A stretch of 64,000 nt of DNA, taken from Pseudobacillus lumedeiriae (GTDB lineage Bacteria; Bacillota; Bacilli; Bacillales; Domibacillaceae). A program made the translations under genes and the position numbers. Below, piece after piece: positions 24,250 through 33,394 of the stretch. A model generated the notes under the pieces. It ran no database searches and was not told the origin of the DNA. It was given only the letters and a program-made list of their open reading frames with translations. Within the stretch, counting starts at the first letter, position 1. Every line of letters starts with the position of its first letter. The stretch spans positions 310,001 through 374,000 of the forward strand of contig NZ_JAUIYO010000001.1 in NCBI RefSeq assembly GCF_044891285.1, written 5' to 3'.

Positions 24250-25419
24250 TTAATTTGCCTGAACTGCTTCAGCCTGCCAGTAATAGTCCGCAAACACATC
24301 GGCAAATGCGTTGGCCGTCCGGTTTAACTCCTCAAATGTATTATCCACCCCGCCAAATTCAATGAGCATGGCTTTTTCGGACAAATCTTGATTAAACTTA
24401 CCGTTTGTATTTTTACCTTGCTTTAAAATAACCCCTCTGGATAATCCCTTATATTTTTTTTCCAACAAATTATGAAGCTCAGTTGCTAATTTCACGTTCT
24501 TTTCATAATTAGCATGCTCTCCACCCACAACAAACGCCAGCTTTGCATAACTCTCTCCATTAATCACGGCTGTCGTCACTTTTTTACGCTGCGAATCGCG
24601 GTGAATATCAATAAAATATTGCAAATCCCGATTGTTTGTCTGGGCAGAAGCGACAACGGCACGTGATTCTTGGTAAGATTGACCATAGCTTCTCCCCGAT
24701 TCATTCAGCCTAGCAACAATATCAGTTTTGTCGATTTCGGCTCCGATTCCTTTTGATTCAAGATGGTCTTGTACCATTTCGCCAACCTTTGTCACGTTTA
24801 GCGTTGAATGATGCGCAGCATCCACTGAACTCACACCTTGTAAATGCGGCAAATACGACTCTCTCGTATGAGTAAAATACATATATACCCGCTTCTTTCC
24901 GTTCGTTGTTAAGGAAGGAGGTGTGTCATCCTTTTCTTTCGGAAACTCTTTCGCAGGATTCACGATTGCATCATTTCCTTTATCCAGCGCTTCAGCAGGA
25001 GGCTCCGATTCAATCGGCATATTCGTATAATCAGTTCCTTCTCCTGCCACTAAGATTTCTCCATCATAAATGGAAAACCCAGGAACTTCCCTTCCTAAAA
25101 AGCTGCGCGGATCCTGAAAACGGACATTTGTGGCATAACGAAACGCCAATTCACTCAACAATGGCGGCCGTGCATTCTCAGGCGCGTGCGCAGCAAACAG
25201 TTTATTTTCCATAGTATATAAATAATAAAGCGCGCCGCCTGATACGTGTTCCGCTGCTTCATTGACAGAATGAGAAGATATTCTGTAATTGTACGTCAGC
25301 GACGTTAACAAGCCGGCAATGGAAAAAAGAGAAAGGAGAGAGATCGTAAAAATCATGATTCCTTTTAAGATTGTTGACAAGTTAATTGAAAAGAGGTCGT
25401 ACGGCTGATTCTCCTTCAT
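24250..25419 (-). CDS. spoIIP: Stage II sporulation protein P
   Basis: SpoIIP is a peptidoglycan amidase/endopeptidase of the SpoIIDMP engulfment complex. The 389-residue protein has an N-terminal membrane anchor (about 17-37), a linker with Pro/Glu-rich sequence and the catalytic domain with MYFTHTRESYLPH, FIDIHRDSQ and EKAMLIEFGGVDNTFEE. A GGTGGAG site precedes the ATG. A CATACGAT sequence about 40 bp upstream resembles a sigma-E -10. A family 2 repeat lies between it and gpr. Confidence 0.96.
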   Translation of the reverse strand: MKENQPYDLFSINLSTILKGIMIFTISLLSLFSIAGLLTSLTYNYRISSHSVNEAAEHVSGGALYYLYTMENKLFAAHAPENARPPLLSELAFRYATNVRFQDPRSFLGREVPGFSIYDGEILVAGEGTDYTNMPIESEPPAEALDKGNDAIVNPAKEFPKEKDDTPPSLTTNGKKRVYMYFTHTRESYLPHLQGVSSVDAAHHSTLNVTKVGEMVQDHLESKGIGAEIDKTDIVARLNESGRSYGQSYQESRAVVASAQTNNRDLQYFIDIHRDSQRKKVTTAVINGESYAKLAFVVGGEHANYEKNVKLATELHNLLEKKYKGLSRGVILKQGKNTNGKFNQDLSEKAMLIEFGGVDNTFEELNRTANAFADVFADYYWQAEAVQAN

Positions 25420-25492
25420 TGCTCCACCCTTTCTGCAAAAGTCTTGTACTATCGTATGACCTTATGAGAAAAAGCAGAACAACTTTATTAGA

Positions 25493-25745
25493 AAAGCGGA
25501 AGTGCCTGTTTTGCTCCGACAGGCAAATGTTCTTTTACCGAGGAAGTCGCTCTTTGACTTCATTGGGAAAAGGTTATTTGACCCGAGGAGCAAGGCGCTG
25601 CAGCTGGACATTAGAAAAGCGGAGCCGACTGTTCTGGGGCGACAAGCATATGACAGGCTGACGAAATGGCGTTTTTCAGCCATGCAGTCAGATTGGCATA
25701 TGACCTCGAGCCACAAGGAGGCGGAGCCGGACACAGAAAAGTGGA
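25493..25745. repeat. Dispersed repeat, family 2, copy G (two units)
   Basis: The first unit runs AAAAGCGGAAGTGCCTG, CTCCGACAGGCAAATGTTC, GCTCTTTGACTTCATTGGG, AAGGTTATTTGACCCGAGG and GGCGCTGCAGCTGGACA. A diverged second unit follows from about 25614 to 25745. It fills most of the 330-bp spoIIP-gpr gap. Reading frames of 86-91 codons cross it in three frames and look fortuitous. Confidence 0.8.
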
Positions 25746-25751
25746 AACTCC

Positions 25752-26855
25752 TTACTTCGTAAAGAAGCCGGTATTCTCCTGATCAACGGCTGAATGCAGG
25801 GCAGCATTCAAGCTATTGGCTACTAAATTAGCCGTATCTTTAATAAATAAATCTACCTCTTTTGGTGTCACCATTAAGTTATGCCCAAGCGGTGACAGCA
25901 CTTCTCGAATGAGCTGTCTCTTTTCATCTTCGGGTAATATACCGATCATTCCAAGAAAAGAACGGCGATTTTGTTCATCTGGCAAATGATTTTCTGACAG
26001 TTTGTTTCTGCCGAAAGAAAAACCGGCGGGGGCAAGGGCTCCTGAAGGACGATCCCCTTCCTGAATTTCTTTCCCTAGATGCTTTAATATAAAATCAATC
26101 GTATCACTCGTAATCGAAACCGCATCTACAACAGTTGGAACACCGATGGCAATGACAGGAACACCAAGCGTTTTTTCGCTGATTTCTTTTCGCTTATTCC
26201 CTACTCCCGCTCCCGGCTGAATGCCTGTGTCGGCAATTTGGACCGTAGCGTTCACCCTCTCAATAGACCTCGAAGCAAGCGCGTCGATCACGATAATAAA
26301 ATCCGGTTTTGTTTTTCCCACCACTCCAAACACAATATCGCTCGTTTCAATCCCCGTCATCCCCATGACTCCCGGAACGAGGGAACTAACCGGCCGGTAC
26401 CCTTCTTCCACTTGATCTGGCTGCAATTCAAATAAGTGCCTCGTCACCATAATTTCTCCGCACACGAGCGGTCCCAGCGCGTCCGGTGTCACATCTTCAT
26501 TACCAAGACCGACAACGAGACAGCTCGCATTTTCATGAATGCCTTTCTTCTTCAAAAAAGCAGCAAGCTCACTCGCCAGCACTTTTGCCACTTCATGCTG
26601 ATGACTCGTATCATGACTGCGGATGCCTTGAGACTCGATGGTTAAGTAATGCCCCGCTTTTTTTCCAGTCGCCTTTTCCCCCTCCACATCAATGGTAACA
26701 TTCGTAATAGAAATCCCATTGACTGTTCGCTCCTCTGTCAAAATACCAGTAAGTTTCTGCTTTTTTTCTTGTCGTTCTTCAACAAGCGCTTTCGCTTCCA
26801 CTGCAAGGTCGGTTCTTACAGCATATTGACTTAAATCAATAGATGATTCTTTCAT
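25752..26855 (-). CDS. gpr: Germination protease GPR
   Basis: GPR degrades small acid-soluble spore proteins early in germination; it is made as a zymogen in the forespore. The 367-residue protein starts MKESSIDLSQYAVRTDLAVEA, including the removed propeptide region, and has VVGLGNEDVTPDALGPLV and LVPGVMGMTGIETSDIV, typical of family A25. A sigma-G-type promoter lies just upstream, consistent with forespore expression. It is divergent from rpsT. Confidence 0.97.
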   Translation of the reverse strand: MKESSIDLSQYAVRTDLAVEAKALVEERQEKKQKLTGILTEERTVNGISITNVTIDVEGEKATGKKAGHYLTIESQGIRSHDTSHQHEVAKVLASELAAFLKKKGIHENASCLVVGLGNEDVTPDALGPLVCGEIMVTRHLFELQPDQVEEGYRPVSSLVPGVMGMTGIETSDIVFGVVGKTKPDFIIVIDALASRSIERVNATVQIADTGIQPGAGVGNKRKEISEKTLGVPVIAIGVPTVVDAVSITSDTIDFILKHLGKEIQEGDRPSGALAPAGFSFGRNKLSENHLPDEQNRRSFLGMIGILPEDEKRQLIREVLSPLGHNLMVTPKEVDLFIKDTANLVANSLNAALHSAVDQENTGFFTK

Positions 26856-26887
26856 TTTTTCTCACCCTTTACGTAAACTTTAACTTC

Positions 26888-26917
26888 TAGTTTGCCCGAC
26901 TGTGTAAAAGTTCATTC
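26888..26917 (-). promoter_or_regulatory. Sigma-G-type promoter of gpr
   Basis: The minus strand has GAATG (26913-26917), an 18-bp spacer and CAAACTA (26888-26894). This fits GHATR-N18-CATNHTA with one mismatch and sits about 30 bp before the gpr start. Confidence 0.75.
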
Positions 26918-27051
26918 CTTGACACAAATTGCAAATGTAACTATTGCAATCTCACTTTCTGTTTGATAGAATAACTTTTGTTCTTAATTATTAAGGAAAA
27001 GTGGAAGTCGAGTAAAAAATAGAATCTCGATCGTTTGAGGAGGTGACTGGA

Positions 27052-27306
27052 ATGCCAAATATTAAATCTGCTATCAAACGCACAAAAACGATTCAAGACC
27101 GCACAGAGCGCAACAACCAACAAAAATCTGCAATGCGTACGGCTGTAAAGAAATTCGAAACAGCAGTGGCTAACAACGATGAAAACGTAAAAGTACTTTT
27201 CACTCAAGCAGTAAGAGGTCTTGATAAAGCGGCTGCTAAAGGTTTGATTCATAAAAACACTGCAAGCCGTACAAAATCTCGTTTAATGAAAAAGCTAAAC
27301 GCCTAA
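27052..27306 (+). CDS. rpsT: 30S ribosomal protein S20
   Basis: S20 is a small basic 30S protein. The 84-residue form starts MPNIKSAIKRTKTIQDRTERN and ends with SRTKSRLMKKLNA, the standard pattern. The ATG at 27052 is preceded by GAGGAGGTGA; a GTG at 27043 lies inside this site. It is the only plus-strand gene in the first 28 kb and is divergent from gpr and convergent with holA. Two terminators follow. A TTGACA at about 26919 may be its -35, but the matching -10 is weak. Confidence 0.97.
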   Translation: MPNIKSAIKRTKTIQDRTERNNQQKSAMRTAVKKFETAVANNDENVKVLFTQAVRGLDKAAAKGLIHKNTASRTKSRLMKKLNA

Positions 27307-27332
27307 TAACTAGTCGTTAGGCTTAATAAAGG

Positions 27333-27420
27333 AAGCTGACTCAATATTGTATTGAGTCAGCTTTCTTTGTTTTGTTTGTAGACAAAGTCTACTTAGCCCC
27401 CTAGGCTAAGTCGTTTTTTT
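27333..27420 (+). terminator. Two tandem terminators after rpsT
   Basis: The first stem has AAGCTGACTCAAT and ATTGAGTCAGCTT arms (27333-27363) with TTCTTTG after it. The second has CTTAGCC and GGCTAAG arms (27392-27410) followed by seven T, ending against the holA stop codon. They insulate rpsT from the convergent holA. Confidence 0.85.
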
Positions 27421-28439
27421 CATTTGATTAAGCTTTGCAGTTTAAACAAAAACATTTCTACAATCAGCGGCTTGGCCATCCCGCTTGTTTTCATTTGCAA
27501 ATCACTATCGGCCAGCATCCCCATAATTGCGGCAAGCTGCTCATCAGAAAAGTTTTTAGACTGACCAATCGCAAGCTTTACTCTAAACGGATGCACCTTC
27601 AAAAAGCCGGCAATCTGCTGCTGTCCGTATCCTTTTCTCGATAATTCCTTTGTTTGATAAATCAGCCGGAACTGATTGGCAATCACAGCTAAAATTTTAA
27701 TCGGTTCTTCATTTAATTTCAGCAAATCATAATAAATCCGGAAAGCTCCTTCAATTTTCCCTGTTACAACTTTATCTACAAGCGCAAAAATATCCTGTTC
27801 TAAAGAACGGGCTGTTAGTTGATCGACGATTTCCCTCGTAATCCGCTGCTCATCGCGGGCATAAATCGATAATTTATCCATCTCCGAGGCAAGCATCATT
27901 AAATTGGTGCCAGCAATGATCAAAAAATGCTCTAAAGCCTCTTCATCTATTTGTACTTCGTTCGCAGCGGCACGAGCCCGAAGCCACGTTTTCAATTCTT
28001 TGTCATGCAGTTTATTCGCTTCCATGACCTCCGCATTTTTCTTTAACAGTTTTGTAATTTTTTTGCGCTCGTCCAATTTCTCATAAGGAGCTGTCAAAAC
28101 TAGGATCGTGTAGGGAGCTGGATCAGCCACATACTCCTCTAGCTTTTTCACGTTGTGTTCCACTTTATCCTTTGAACGTTCAGCCGTTAAGAACACAGGA
28201 TTATGTAAAATGACTAGCTTCTTCTCTCCCATAAAAGGAAAAGTTTCCGCTTCTTCAAGAGCCGTTTCTACTGGTGTTTCTTCTAAGTCGTATACTGAAT
28301 AGTTAAAGTCCATTTCCTCCTCTGTCAGCACAGAGTGAATAAGCTTTTGTTTCGTTTCATTAATTAAAAACGCTTCCGTTCCGTATAACAAATAAATAGG
28401 TGAAAATTGTTTTTTCTCTATATTTCTCCAAATGGGCAT
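27420..28439 (-). CDS. holA: DNA polymerase III delta subunit
   Basis: HolA is the delta subunit of the clamp loader and opens the sliding clamp. The 339-residue protein has the family-typical N-terminus (YLLYGTEAFLINETKQKL), DAETFPF-like EAETFPFMGEKKLVILHNPVFLT near 60-85 and a C-terminal domain with LNEEPIKILAVIANQFRLIYQ and LKVHPFRVKLA. The B. subtilis name is yqeN. I use the ATG at 28439; a TTG just before it is also possible. It is convergent with rpsT. Confidence 0.95.
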   Translation of the reverse strand: MPIWRNIEKKQFSPIYLLYGTEAFLINETKQKLIHSVLTEEEMDFNYSVYDLEETPVETALEEAETFPFMGEKKLVILHNPVFLTAERSKDKVEHNVKKLEEYVADPAPYTILVLTAPYEKLDERKKITKLLKKNAEVMEANKLHDKELKTWLRARAAANEVQIDEEALEHFLIIAGTNLMMLASEMDKLSIYARDEQRITREIVDQLTARSLEQDIFALVDKVVTGKIEGAFRIYYDLLKLNEEPIKILAVIANQFRLIYQTKELSRKGYGQQQIAGFLKVHPFRVKLAIGQSKNFSDEQLAAIMGMLADSDLQMKTSGMAKPLIVEMFLFKLQSLIK

Positions 28440-28477
28440 CAATGGCTTTTCTCTCCATTTTCATGTATGATACTCTC

Positions 28478-28532
28478 ATGTTAAAAAAGCATCTCCCATT
28501 TGACAAGGGGAAACTTCCGGAAAAGTTTCCCC
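28478..28532 (-). promoter_or_regulatory. Candidate holA promoter with an adjoining perfect palindrome
   Basis: The minus strand has -35 TTGTCA (28501-28506), a 17-bp spacer and -10 TAACAT (28478-28483). Directly upstream lies GGGGAAACTT-CCGGAA-AAGTTTCCCC (28507-28532), a perfect 10-bp inverted repeat with no T tract. The palindrome could be an operator; no regulator is assigned. The promoter call is tentative. Confidence 0.45.
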
Positions 28533-28724
28533 GATGATCTATATAAACGCCGGCAACGCTGCCCCGGGAAACAACTTTGCAAGCGGTTGATCACGTTAAT
28601 TATATGTTTACCGAAAATGTGAATCTTATCGCAGTTAACTCTTGTCAATACAGGAATTAGCGAGGACAGTCTGGATTTTTTATAAAGGTTCGTCTATACT
28701 ATAAGTGAAATAGGAGGGGTAGTT

Positions 28725-28856
28725 GTGAACGAATTCGAAAAAAATGTCCAATCAAAACGGAATGATGCAATAGACTCCGGTGTCGCTTTCGGTGTTTCTT
28801 TCGCATTTTTTGCTGTTATCTTCATCATTGCACAGGCGATCAAGTTCATCGGATAA
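28725..28856 (+). CDS. yqzM: YqzM family small membrane protein
   Basis: This 43-residue ORF starts with GTG after AGGAGGGG and reads (M)NEFEKNVQSKRNDAIDSG, then one hydrophobic segment (about 20-39) ending IAQAIKFIG. Sequence and position next to comEC match the YqzM family of Bacillus, whose function is unknown. It is convergent with comEC and is followed by its own terminator. It is too short for ordinary gene finders but well supported. Confidence 0.85.
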   Translation: MNEFEKNVQSKRNDAIDSGVAFGVSFAFFAVIFIIAQAIKFIG

Positions 28857-28861
28857 CTGCG

Positions 28862-28896
28862 CAGAAGCCCATCAATTGGCGGGCTTCTTTTCTTTT
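28862..28896 (+). terminator. Rho-independent terminator after yqzM
   Basis: GAAGCCC and GGGCTTC arms (28864-28887) are followed by TTTTCTTTT, between the convergent yqzM and comEC. Confidence 0.85.
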
Positions 28897-28924
28897 CTCT
28901 ATAAAAGGGGTTCCTTGCTATATC

Positions 28925-31219
28925 TTACGGGCGAACCGTTGAAAACGTGCCTGTTTCCCCTTTATATGTGTACGTTATTTCTCCGTGAATATCTGTTCTC
29001 CAAACATTCACTTCCCAGCTTTGAAGCCGTTCAATTACCTCTTTATGGGGGTGTCCATAGCGATTGTTCTTTCCAAGAGAAATGACAGCTGCTTCCGGAG
29101 TTGTTTCAGCGATTAACCTTTCCGTCGTAGAGGAATGGCTTCCGTGATGTCCTACCTTCAAAATATCGACATCGATAGAAAAGTTTTCTATAAGCTGCTT
29201 CTCTCCTTCCGCTTCCAAATCCCCTGTGAACAGCCACTTCTTCCCGCCTAACACCGCATAGATGACGAGCGAATCATTGTTCCCTTCATACTGATAATCA
29301 ATCGGCGACAATATCTGAAAGTAAGCGTTACCCTCCTGCCAGCTTTCCATATATTTTCCGTAACGAACGGGAATGTTATACACAGCAGCCTGTTGAATGG
29401 TTTTTTTCATAACCGGCTTCACTTCGGCCCCTGGGCTGATCACGATTTCCTTTATCACAATATGCCCAAACAGCTCTTGGGCTGCACCGATATGATCATA
29501 ATCACTATGCGTTAAAAACAGTTTATCAATACGCGTCACTCCCCTTCCTTTTAAATAAGGAAGCAGCACATTCTCTCCAATGGAGAAGTCTTTTGTCTGC
29601 TGTTGCCATTCCTCTTTTTGAAAAGGGAGCAGTCCACCCGTATCAATCAAATAATTTCCTTTATTAAACGGAAGTGTAATAAAAATAGCGTCTCCTTGTC
29701 CCACATCAATAAATGACACCTCTCCCGCTGCTGAATACGTATGAACAATGACAGGTAGGCCGATGATTAACAGCAGCAAAACACCCATTCTCCTCAAATC
29801 GTTCACTTTTTCCCACTGCAAAAAAGAGAGAACACTTAAAAGACAAATAATGGTCAAGGAAAAAGCGTCCGGACGTCCGGTCACAATGACAGCAGCCGGC
29901 CACTCACTTACTTCCACTGCCGCCCGATCTACTTTTTCAAGAAAAAAACGAAGCGGCTCTAAAAAGATGACGGCAGATTCCACGGCAAAACTAAAAAGAA
30001 AGACAATAAGAAGCAAAGGCAAAACGAGGAACGAATAAAAAGGCACAAAGAATAAATTTGCAACAAAGGAATAAAGGGAGACTTCAAAGAAATGATACAT
30101 CAGCACCGGTAAACCAGCGATTTGAGAAACAGATGTCACAGCCAACATCTTTCCTAAAAAAGAAGATGGAGCGGATAGAATAACTTTAGAGGATAGAAGG
30201 AGTGAAAAACTAACGAGATAAGAAAGCTGAAATCCCGATTGGTAAATAAAGTATGGATCCAGAAAAACAACCAGCATAAAGCTTATACCTAATGCATCGA
30301 GAGAGGTGAATTGGTGTCGTAAACGAATGGATAATAATAGGAGGAACGTCATCAGCACAGCTCTGACGACAGGAGGTGAACCGCCTGCTATAAGTGCGTA
30401 AACAGGGAGGAATAACAGCAAAAGGACGTGTGCTGCTTCCTTACTCATTCCGGCTCGTATCATCGTGTAGTACATGAGAAATGTGACTAAACCTACGTGA
30501 AGACCTGATATAGCTAATAAATGAATGACCCCAAGGCGTTGATACGCCCTGATCGTTTCTTCTTCTGTTAAGGAACGATCTCCAAAGAGCAAAGCAGCAG
30601 CGACTGGCTGCAAACTTTCAGGAAACACCGCTTTCAAATGGTCCATCCCTTTCGCTCTCCAAAGAAGAATATCACCTTTCACTAAATTCCCTTTCTGTAT
30701 GCAAGAAGACACAGACATCCGATCAGCTTTCAGCTGCCAAAAAATATGTTTATGTTCAAGAAACGTTTGATAATCAAATCCATGACGATTGCGGGCTCCT
30801 TCTGGTTTCTCAAGCACTCCCGAGACGTGGCAGGCTATACCAGGAACCAATACGTTCCGAAGCTGTTCTGCCTCTTCTGGTGAAGATAATCGGTAAAGAA
30901 GACGCAGCTTTTCATGATTGGCCGCTATAACAGTAGCTTTTAGCCGGTCGCCATCTATAATGATTTCTTCTGAAAAAGAAACGAACCACTTCTCTTCTTC
31001 CCCTGTGAACGCCGTCACATTTCGTTCTTCATGAAACTCGCCGGACACTAAACCAAGAATTAAATAACTTAAAAAAGCTGCTTTTCCTTTCATATCTAGT
31101 CTGATGATGAGCCAAAAAGCAGCGGCAGTCAGCAGCAAGCGGACATTTCCTAAAGAAGGAAGCGCCCACAATACACCTGTCAGCATGCCAGCTGCCATAT
31201 AAATAAATTTCCCGCGCAT
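28925..31219 (-). CDS. comEC: DNA uptake channel protein ComEC/Rec2
   Basis: ComEC forms the membrane channel for single-stranded DNA during transformation. The 764-residue protein has N-terminal membrane segments, an OB-like region, the competence domain with LAISGLHVGLVTF near 235-247, more membrane segments, and a C-terminal metallo-beta-lactamase-like domain with DVGQGDAIFI, THSDYDHIG and KVGHHGSHSS. That domain is the proposed nuclease that degrades one DNA strand. The start follows AAAGGAGGAG. It lies downstream of comEB and comEA in the comE operon. Confidence 0.97.
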   Translation of the reverse strand: MRGKFIYMAAGMLTGVLWALPSLGNVRLLLTAAAFWLIIRLDMKGKAAFLSYLILGLVSGEFHEERNVTAFTGEEEKWFVSFSEEIIIDGDRLKATVIAANHEKLRLLYRLSSPEEAEQLRNVLVPGIACHVSGVLEKPEGARNRHGFDYQTFLEHKHIFWQLKADRMSVSSCIQKGNLVKGDILLWRAKGMDHLKAVFPESLQPVAAALLFGDRSLTEEETIRAYQRLGVIHLLAISGLHVGLVTFLMYYTMIRAGMSKEAAHVLLLLFLPVYALIAGGSPPVVRAVLMTFLLLLSIRLRHQFTSLDALGISFMLVVFLDPYFIYQSGFQLSYLVSFSLLLSSKVILSAPSSFLGKMLAVTSVSQIAGLPVLMYHFFEVSLYSFVANLFFVPFYSFLVLPLLLIVFLFSFAVESAVIFLEPLRFFLEKVDRAAVEVSEWPAAVIVTGRPDAFSLTIICLLSVLSFLQWEKVNDLRRMGVLLLLIIGLPVIVHTYSAAGEVSFIDVGQGDAIFITLPFNKGNYLIDTGGLLPFQKEEWQQQTKDFSIGENVLLPYLKGRGVTRIDKLFLTHSDYDHIGAAQELFGHIVIKEIVISPGAEVKPVMKKTIQQAAVYNIPVRYGKYMESWQEGNAYFQILSPIDYQYEGNNDSLVIYAVLGGKKWLFTGDLEAEGEKQLIENFSIDVDILKVGHHGSHSSTTERLIAETTPEAAVISLGKNNRYGHPHKEVIERLQSWEVNVWRTDIHGEITYTYKGETGTFSTVRP

Positions 31220-31241
31220 AACTCCTCCTTTAGAAATCAGA

Positions 31242-31652
31242 TTAAGTTAAATGAACGACTTCAATTCCTTTCAGAAAGTGTTGATTCCATTTATTCGGGT
31301 AGGCATGCCTATAGACAATTTTTTGGATTCCGGCTTGTGCTAGTGTTTTGGCACAGTTTTCACATGGCTCATGCGTAACGTAAGCCGCTGCTCCCTTCAG
31401 CTTATCTCTTTCTGCATGAAGCACCGCATTTAATTCTGCATGTAAGCATCTAATACAGCGCTTCTCATCTGATAACAAACACCCTTCTTCTTCGCAATGT
31501 TCATGCCCATGAATAGAGCCATTATAACCAGTGGCCACAATATGTTTATCTTTCACGATTACACAGCCGACATGCAGACGAGTGCATGTCGAACGGGTAG
31601 AAACCACATCCGCAATATCTAAAAAATACTCATCCCAACTCTTTCTAGTCAT
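31242..31652 (-). CDS. comEB: ComEB, dCMP deaminase family
   Basis: ComEB is a zinc-dependent deoxycytidylate deaminase encoded in the comE operon but not essential for transformation in B. subtilis, as I recall. The 136-residue protein has His71-Ala-Glu73 and PCENC (Cys97, Cys100) as zinc and catalytic residues, and a Cys-rich insertion (CEEEGCLLSDEKRCIRC) that could hold a second zinc. It is shorter than the B. subtilis protein (about 189 residues), lacking a C-terminal extension. It lies 22 bp before comEC. Confidence 0.94.
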   Translation of the reverse strand: MTRKSWDEYFLDIADVVSTRSTCTRLHVGCVIVKDKHIVATGYNGSIHGHEHCEEEGCLLSDEKRCIRCLHAELNAVLHAERDKLKGAAAYVTHEPCENCAKTLAQAGIQKIVYRHAYPNKWNQHFLKGIEVVHLT

Positions 31653-31726
31653 CCATTTTCACTCTTTCCTCAATGTTTTTCATTTTCTTTAGTGTAGCGG
31701 CAACAAAAGAGGTCCGTCAATCCTAA

Positions 31727-32377
31727 TTAATGAACAACAATGAGCGGTTCTAGCTTTTCAAACGTCTTTTCCCCGATACCCGAAACGTTTTTTAAATCTT
31801 CTGGTTTTGAAAATGGTCCTGTCGTTTCCCGATAATCAATAATCGCCTGTGCTTTTGCCTCCCCTATGCCCGGCAGCTCCTGAAGTTCCCTGGCAGCGGC
31901 TGTATTTATATTAATCCCCCCACTGCTCCCGCCGCCTTCCCCTAGGCTTCCTCCGACACTTTCTCCCGGCATTCCAGCAGATATGTTGTCAGGGGGCTCT
32001 TCTCCGATGAGCGGTACGTAAATAACCATTTCATCTTGGAGCTTTTGCGCTAGATTGATCACCGTCCGATCGGCATCTTTTTGAAAGCCGCCCGCTTTTG
32101 CTACTGCATCGTTGATCCGATCGCCGTTTTTCAAAGAATAAATCCCTGGAACTGCAACAGCTCCTTTTATATCGACCATCAAACCAGCGGGCTCCTGCGG
32201 CTTTTCCTGTAAGGGAGAGGCAGGTTTTTTTTCTGCTGGGATTGACTCTTCCATCACAAAGGGCTCTTTTGAAAGCGGTTCTTCTTCCTCAGTCAGCTGA
32301 TAAAGGCCAATTGCCGCAAGCGCTGTACCTATAAGAAAATATATTTTATATTTTTCTATGAAAGCTTTTATATCCAA
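31727..32377 (-). CDS. comEA: DNA receptor ComEA
   Basis: ComEA is the membrane-anchored DNA-binding protein of the competence machinery. From the TTG at 32377 it has 216 residues: a membrane segment (about 10-26), an acidic/Pro-rich linker, an SLBB-like domain (DIKGAVAVPGIYSLKNGDRI), a Gly/Ser-rich hinge and a C-terminal helix-hairpin-helix pair (INTAAARELQELPGIGEAKA). I prefer TTG because AGAGGTG lies 7 bp before it; the ATG at 32398 has no site. It heads comEA-comEB-comEC and is divergent from comER. Confidence 0.93.
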   Translation of the reverse strand: MDIKAFIEKYKIYFLIGTALAAIGLYQLTEEEEPLSKEPFVMEESIPAEKKPASPLQEKPQEPAGLMVDIKGAVAVPGIYSLKNGDRINDAVAKAGGFQKDADRTVINLAQKLQDEMVIYVPLIGEEPPDNISAGMPGESVGGSLGEGGGSSGGININTAAARELQELPGIGEAKAQAIIDYRETTGPFSKPEDLKNVSGIGEKTFEKLEPLIVVH

Positions 32378-32518
32378 CCTTTTACACCTCTTTTTCATAA
32401 ACTAAATTTTTTTTCATACATTGTAAAAGCGGATTTATAAAATGAAACTTCCATCAGCGAGGCTTTCTTTCCCTGTTGGCGGTTAATTAAATAGATCGGG
32501 GATAAGGGGGATTTCTAA

Positions 32519-33343
32519 ATGAAAATAGGAGTAATCGGAACAGGCAATATGGGGGAAATCTTAATTGACGCATTAGTTGCATCCAAAGCTGCTGCTGCTG
32601 CAGACCTCTTCATTATGAATAGAACGATCGAAAAAGCGCAGCGCATCCAAAAAAGGCATCTAGGAATGACCGTTTGCAGCGAAGTTTCTGAGCTTGTGAA
32701 GACGTGTGATATTTTATTTATTTGCGTCAAACCTCACGATATTTACCCGCTTCTCGAAAGTGTTCGGCCTTTATTTCGTCCTGAGCAATGTGTCGTATCG
32801 ATTACAAGCCCCGTCAGCACCGCCCAGCTGGAATCAATTTTGCCATGCTCATGCATGCGGATGATTCCCAGCATTACAAATAAGGTGTTGTCAGGCACTG
32901 TACTTTATACGTACGGCAAAAAATGCAGAAGTGATTGGAAAGCAGAAATGAAAAAGCGAATGGATCAATTATGTGAGGAAGCAGTAGAAATTGATGAGTC
33001 TATCACCCGTGCGGCATCGGACCTTGTCAGCTGTGGTCCAGCATTTATCAGCTTTTTAACGAGAAAGTTCATTGAAGGGGCAGAAACAACAGGAATGGAC
33101 GCACAAACAGCGGAAAAACTAGCAGAGTCCATGCTTGCCGGGCTCGGTGAATTATTTAAACAAAGGGAATATACACTGGCACAGCTAGAGGAAAAAGTAT
33201 GTGTGAAAGGCGGGGTAACAGGCAAAGGCATTGCTGTCTTAGAAGCAGAAACCGGGGACATGTTCACGAAGCTGTTTCAAGCTACACATGAAAAATTCGC
33301 GGAAGATAAACAGGAAACAACGGCACAATTTGGAATCCCTTAA
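32519..33343 (+). CDS. comER: ComER, pyrroline-5-carboxylate reductase family
   Basis: ComER has the ProC fold and is encoded opposite the comE operon. It has been linked to competence and sporulation in Bacillus, but its reaction is not established. The 274-residue protein has the nucleotide-binding GxGNMG motif (GVIGTGNMGEIL, 4-15), CVKPHDIYPLL and the ProC-type C-terminal VKGGVTGKGIAVLE. The ATG follows AAGGGGGAT. It is divergent from comEA; I could not confirm a ComK box between them. Confidence 0.94.
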   Translation: MKIGVIGTGNMGEILIDALVASKAAAAADLFIMNRTIEKAQRIQKRHLGMTVCSEVSELVKTCDILFICVKPHDIYPLLESVRPLFRPEQCVVSITSPVSTAQLESILPCSCMRMIPSITNKVLSGTVLYTYGKKCRSDWKAEMKKRMDQLCEEAVEIDESITRAASDLVSCGPAFISFLTRKFIEGAETTGMDAQTAEKLAESMLAGLGELFKQREYTLAQLEEKVCVKGGVTGKGIAVLEAETGDMFTKLFQATHEKFAEDKQETTAQFGIP

Positions 33344-33394
33344 TAACCATTCGCCGTCAGATAGATAAACCCTTTATTTTTCACAAAAAAATTT

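Noticed and set aside
25386..25762. Overlapping reading frames of 86-91 codons on both strands in the spoIIP-gpr gap
   Set aside because: They lie in the family 2 repeat, which explains the long open frames on both strands; they lack good ribosome-binding sites and family similarity.
28780..29085. A 101-codon plus-strand frame across yqzM and the end of comEC
   Set aside because: It is out of frame with yqzM, crosses the yqzM terminator and is antisense to comEC.
32965..33267. A 100-codon minus-strand frame opposite comER
   Set aside because: It is a Ser/Ala/Pro-rich antisense shadow of comER.
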